From NCBI GenBank assembly GCA_002403455.1, contig DHHV01000092.1:1-23585 (forward strand): DNA of 23,585 nucleotides. Reading direction: 5' to 3'. Position numbers and translations under genes: made by a program. Under the pieces are notes generated by a model, which was given only the letters and a program-made list of their open reading frames with translations, had not been told where the DNA came from and ran no database searches. Position 1 is the first letter of the stretch. Every line of letters begins with the position of its first letter. Of this stretch, positions 23,241 through 23,585 are shown piece by piece. The stretch comes from Hyphomonadaceae bacterium UBA4763. Its GTDB lineage: Bacteria; Pseudomonadota; Alphaproteobacteria; Caulobacterales; Aquidulcibacteraceae.

Positions 23241-23465
23241 ATGAACCCGGAAATCCTGCTGATCGGCCTGTTGGGCGTTGGCGCTTGCGCCATGCTGGTC
23301 CTGTGGCAGCGGCTGTTGGATCGGCGCCAGCCCGCCCTTGTCGCGTCTTCTGACGATGCGATTTTGGCGCCAACCGAGGCCTCGCCTTGGAGCGATGTGC
23401 GCGTGCGCGCGGCCAATTTGGCGCGCAGTTCGGCCGCTGATGGCGATGAGCCCCTGCCAAACTAA
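23241..23465 (+). CDS. Small single-span membrane protein
   Basis: This is a 74-residue protein of unknown function. One membrane segment (about 5-24, ILLIGLLGVGACAMLVLW) near the N-terminus is followed by a basic RLLDRR stop-transfer and a polar, acidic tail. The ATG at 23241 is preferred; an in-frame GTG at 23205 would add 12 polar residues before the membrane segment. It lies 49 bases after the two-span protein and probably shares the ribF transcript. It is small, so confidence is moderate. Confidence 0.55.
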   Translation: MNPEILLIGLLGVGACAMLVLWQRLLDRRQPALVASSDDAILAPTEASPWSDVRVRAANLARSSAADGDEPLPN

Positions 23466-23469
23466 CCGA

Positions 23470-23585
23470 TCAGGCGGGTTGCGGCTTCGCGGGCGGCGAA
23501 GTCGGCGTTGGATCGCTCTCAAACAACGCCGATTGCCCTTCTTGCGTCGTCGCGGCGTAAAACGCCGCCGCCGCCAAGGCCAGCG
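23470..23585 (-). CDS. 3' end of a minus-strand gene running off the window (partial)
   Basis: On the minus strand a frame is open from the window edge to a TGA at 23470-23472. It encodes about 38 residues: a hydrophobic Ala/Leu stretch, then FYAATTQEGQSALFESD and a Pro-rich tail (TPTSPPAKPQPA). Codon use matches local genes, and the position just 4 bases past the convergent small-protein stop is typical. It could be the C-terminus of a membrane-anchored protein. No family can be named from so little. Confidence 0.45.
   Translation of the reverse strand, partial: LALAAAAFYAATTQEGQSALFESDPTPTSPPAKPQPA

Overview
The window is GC-rich DNA that looks like a chromosome segment of a motile alphaproteobacterium. 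The clues are the adjacent DUF1285 – CoA-pyrophosphatase Nudix – DUF6111 genes (an arrangement I associate with Alphaproteobacteria), a cheY–cheZ pair, and an S8 protease carrying a long poly-proline linker and an autotransporter-like barrel. I cannot name the genus. No rRNA, tRNA, CRISPR array, insertion sequence or integrase was seen.

Layout. 1-2133 (+) is the 3' part of a secreted subtilase with a C-terminal barrel; its start lies outside the window. 2237-3247 (+) is gap (GAPDH), which converges on a universal stress protein gene (3301-3726, -) across a strong hairpin terminator. 3972-10198 (-) is a tight seven-gene operon, the most interesting part of the window. In transcription order it encodes three paralogous exported proteins rich in Asn/Gln repeats, a periplasmic C39-like cysteine peptidase, a small exported protein with a double-glycine motif, an outer-membrane barrel with an N-terminal coiled coil, and an exported DUF6624 protein. 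The order amyloid / amyloid / C39 peptidase / small protein / coiled-coil barrel matches the Fap functional-amyloid operon of Pseudomonas (fapBCDEF). It lacks a recognisable fapA, has a third amyloid-like gene, and has a DUF6624 gene appended. A Crp/Fnr-family regulator (10481-11308, +) is divergently transcribed from the operon, with three inverted repeats in the shared intergenic region. Parts of the operon and the regulator are visibly AT-richer than the flanks, which suggests an acquired module.

11389-12984 (-) is the DUF1285 – Nudix – DUF6111 cluster, which ends at the border of the Fap-like module. 13169-14137 (+) is a nitrilase. 14225-16162 (+) is a hybrid PAS histidine kinase/receiver. 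16386-19327 (+) is a Kef-type cation antiporter translationally coupled to an FAD monooxygenase. 19406-20728 (+) is an exported metal-dependent amidohydrolase that overlaps, tail to tail, the cheY–cheZ operon (20721-21833, -). 22011-23465 (+) holds ribF and two small membrane-protein genes. The last ~115 bases are probably the 3' end of a minus-strand gene.

How the central system may work (inference): the three subunits, the GG-motif protein and the C39-like peptidase all carry Sec signal peptides and meet in the periplasm. The peptidase may mature the GG-motif protein or another client. The subunits would leave through the coiled-coil barrel and assemble as surface fibrils. The divergent Crp/Fnr protein is the obvious candidate regulator. 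No stretch over 300 bases lacks a gene; the largest gap is 10199-10480, described below.
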